24,317 nucleotides of DNA from CAYHHI01 sp964356335 (lineage in GTDB: Bacteria > Arandabacterota > Arandabacteria > Arandabacterales > Arandabacteraceae). Below the pieces are notes generated by a model. That model saw only the letters and a list, made by a program, of their open reading frames with translations. It had not been told where the DNA came from and searched no databases. Positions 23,271 to 24,317 of this stretch are shown here, piece after piece (the stretch's first letter is position 1; each line of letters opens with the position of its first letter). The position numbers and the translations under genes are program-made. The DNA lies in the NCBI GenBank assembly GCA_964356335.1, contig CAYHHI010000048.1:1-24317 (forward strand), in the 5' to 3' direction.

Positions 23271-24254
23271 TTACTTCACAACCACCATCCTCTTTGTTTC
23301 GTTGAAGCTGCCAGCGTTGATCTTGCAGAAGTACACACCACTGGCAACATCAGCACCGTTGGCGTCTCTGCCATCCCAACCAGCATAGTATCTGCCGGCA
23401 GGCAGCACCTGATCCACCAGCGACTTCACCAGTCTGCCTCTGACATCAAACACGCTAAGCTTCACGTCAACCTGCTGAGGCAGATCGAAGAGCACGGTCG
23501 TCGATGCGCTGAACGGGTTCGGCCAGTTCTGCTTGAGAGCAAAGACTGTCGGGATGAAGTCCTGCTTGACACCGGCACTGCTCGCGCAGACCGTGAAGGT
23601 CTCATCCGACATGTCGTATCCGACTATCTCCCCGTCGTCTACAGCGCAAACCATGTAGAGCCCGCTGTCGGTATCAACATTGGGCACTTCAACGATCACG
23701 CTCTGGTTAGTGATGTTCTCGGCTACAAGCTGCCAAGACTCACCACCGTCAGCACTGAAGTAAACCGCATAGGAATCAACCTCAAAGTACTGGATAGCCC
23801 CATCGGGCTGGACGCGCATAGGTTTCTCCCACGCCACGAACAGGTTGTTGACAGTGGGATAGCCACGCGTGTAAGTCGCGCCACCGTTCGGTGTGTTGAG
23901 CTTGGGCCTGATCACCTTTATTGTGGCGGAGCCAGCCAGGTAGGTCGTGCAGTTGATCTCGCCGTAGCACCACACTGTCACGGCGGGCCCAACTGTCAGG
24001 ATTGCCTCCACAGCACTGCGGTTGAACTTCATGTGGATTGTGTAAACCCCATACGGATCCGGGCCCAGAATCTGAGACCATTCCGGCGGCCCGACACGGG
24101 TAACGCCATCCACGGTGACAAACGCAGTCTGCGCCAGGAACTGGTTGGGATCGTAACCCGCCGGCACTCCGAGCTTCACGTCAACCCACTGGCCCATCGA
24201 ACCCAGATTGACCGTGTTCGGCGTGAACGCCATCGAAGCAGCAGTGCTGCCCAC
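23271..24254 (-). CDS. Secreted Ig/cohesin-like repeat protein with sorting tail, N-terminus missing or disrupted
   Basis: 327 residues from the GTG at 24254, which is only the first start-type codon in the open frame; no ribosome-binding site or signal peptide precedes it. The same frame continues upstream as LPVQESGGTSTFNV to a TAA at 24294-24296, so the true 5' end is probably lost or frameshifted near the window edge. AFTPNTVNLGSMGQWVDVKL opens a cohesin-like beta-sandwich common in these bacteria. TYTRGYPTVNNLFVAWEKP and SADGGESWQLVAENI form an Ig/fibronectin-like domain. The end is a FlgD-Ig sorting tail (NWPNPFSASTTVLFDLP, FDVRGRLVKSLVDQ, GWDGRDANG, GVYFCKI, ending MVVVK). It is probably a surface or released structural or binding protein. 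A strong terminator follows. Confidence 0.8.
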   Translation of the reverse strand: MGSTAASMAFTPNTVNLGSMGQWVDVKLGVPAGYDPNQFLAQTAFVTVDGVTRVGPPEWSQILGPDPYGVYTIHMKFNRSAVEAILTVGPAVTVWCYGEINCTTYLAGSATIKVIRPKLNTPNGGATYTRGYPTVNNLFVAWEKPMRVQPDGAIQYFEVDSYAVYFSADGGESWQLVAENITNQSVIVEVPNVDTDSGLYMVCAVDDGEIVGYDMSDETFTVCASSAGVKQDFIPTVFALKQNWPNPFSASTTVLFDLPQQVDVKLSVFDVRGRLVKSLVDQVLPAGRYYAGWDGRDANGADVASGVYFCKINAGSFNETKRMVVVK

Positions 24255-24317
24255 ATTGAAGGTTGAAGTTCCCCCCGATTCTTGGACAGGTAGTTAAGCC
24301 AAGATTTTGGTAGAGTT

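Overview
The window reads as a piece of an uncultivated Gram-negative bacterium, most likely from the FCB-like lineages that make secreted proteins with a C-terminal FlgD-Ig / 'type A sorting'-like tail (Eisenbacteria, Krumholzibacteria, Zixibacteria, Latescibacteria and relatives). This placement is inferred from protein style: four secreted proteins carry that tail, several signal peptides and lipoboxes are present, and there is an RND pump with its periplasmic adaptor. No rRNA or other taxonomic marker is present. Both edges appear to cut genes.

Layout. 1-1299 is the 3' part of a secreted subtilisin-like protease (+) followed by a strong hairpin. 1610-3031 is a B12-binding radical SAM protein (+). 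Convergent to it, 6454-3065 (-) is a likely two-gene operon: a DUF2207 membrane protein and a GT-C type glycosyltransferase. 6679-8830 (+) holds a Cys-rich lipoprotein, then a multi-[4Fe-4S] protein with its own promoter, then a c-type cytochrome lipoprotein. 11530-8852 (-) is a large secreted polysaccharide-deacetylase-like enzyme with a sorting tail. 15908-11665 (-) is an RND efflux operon (adaptor and pump overlapping by one base, no outer-membrane channel in the window).

16.2-22.7 kb is more broken-up accessory DNA. It has a Cys-rich secreted protein with a long leader, the decayed start of a beta-helix protein, an NTF2-like secreted protein behind a 15-bp tandem repeat, and a short FG-GAP protein with sorting tail. 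An IS3-type transposase remnant, a TPR membrane protein, a truncated deiminase-like gene behind two palindrome-bearing repeats, and a VOC/glyoxalase protein follow. Then come tRNA-Asn(GUU) with a near-consensus promoter, a two-copy diverged intergenic repeat, and a final secreted protein with sorting tail (-) ended by a strong terminator.

How it fits together. Most products act in or beyond the envelope: exported proteases and carbohydrate-active proteins, lipoproteins, glycosyltransfer and efflux. The [4Fe-4S] protein and the cytochrome look like a small electron-transfer unit. I did not find a clear CRISPR, phage or defence system. The most unusual points are the Cys-rich iron-sulfur protein/cytochrome pair, the deacetylase-like enzyme, the cluster of gene remnants between 17 and 22 kb, and a short copy of the tRNA-Asn 3' end next to the IS3 remnant.
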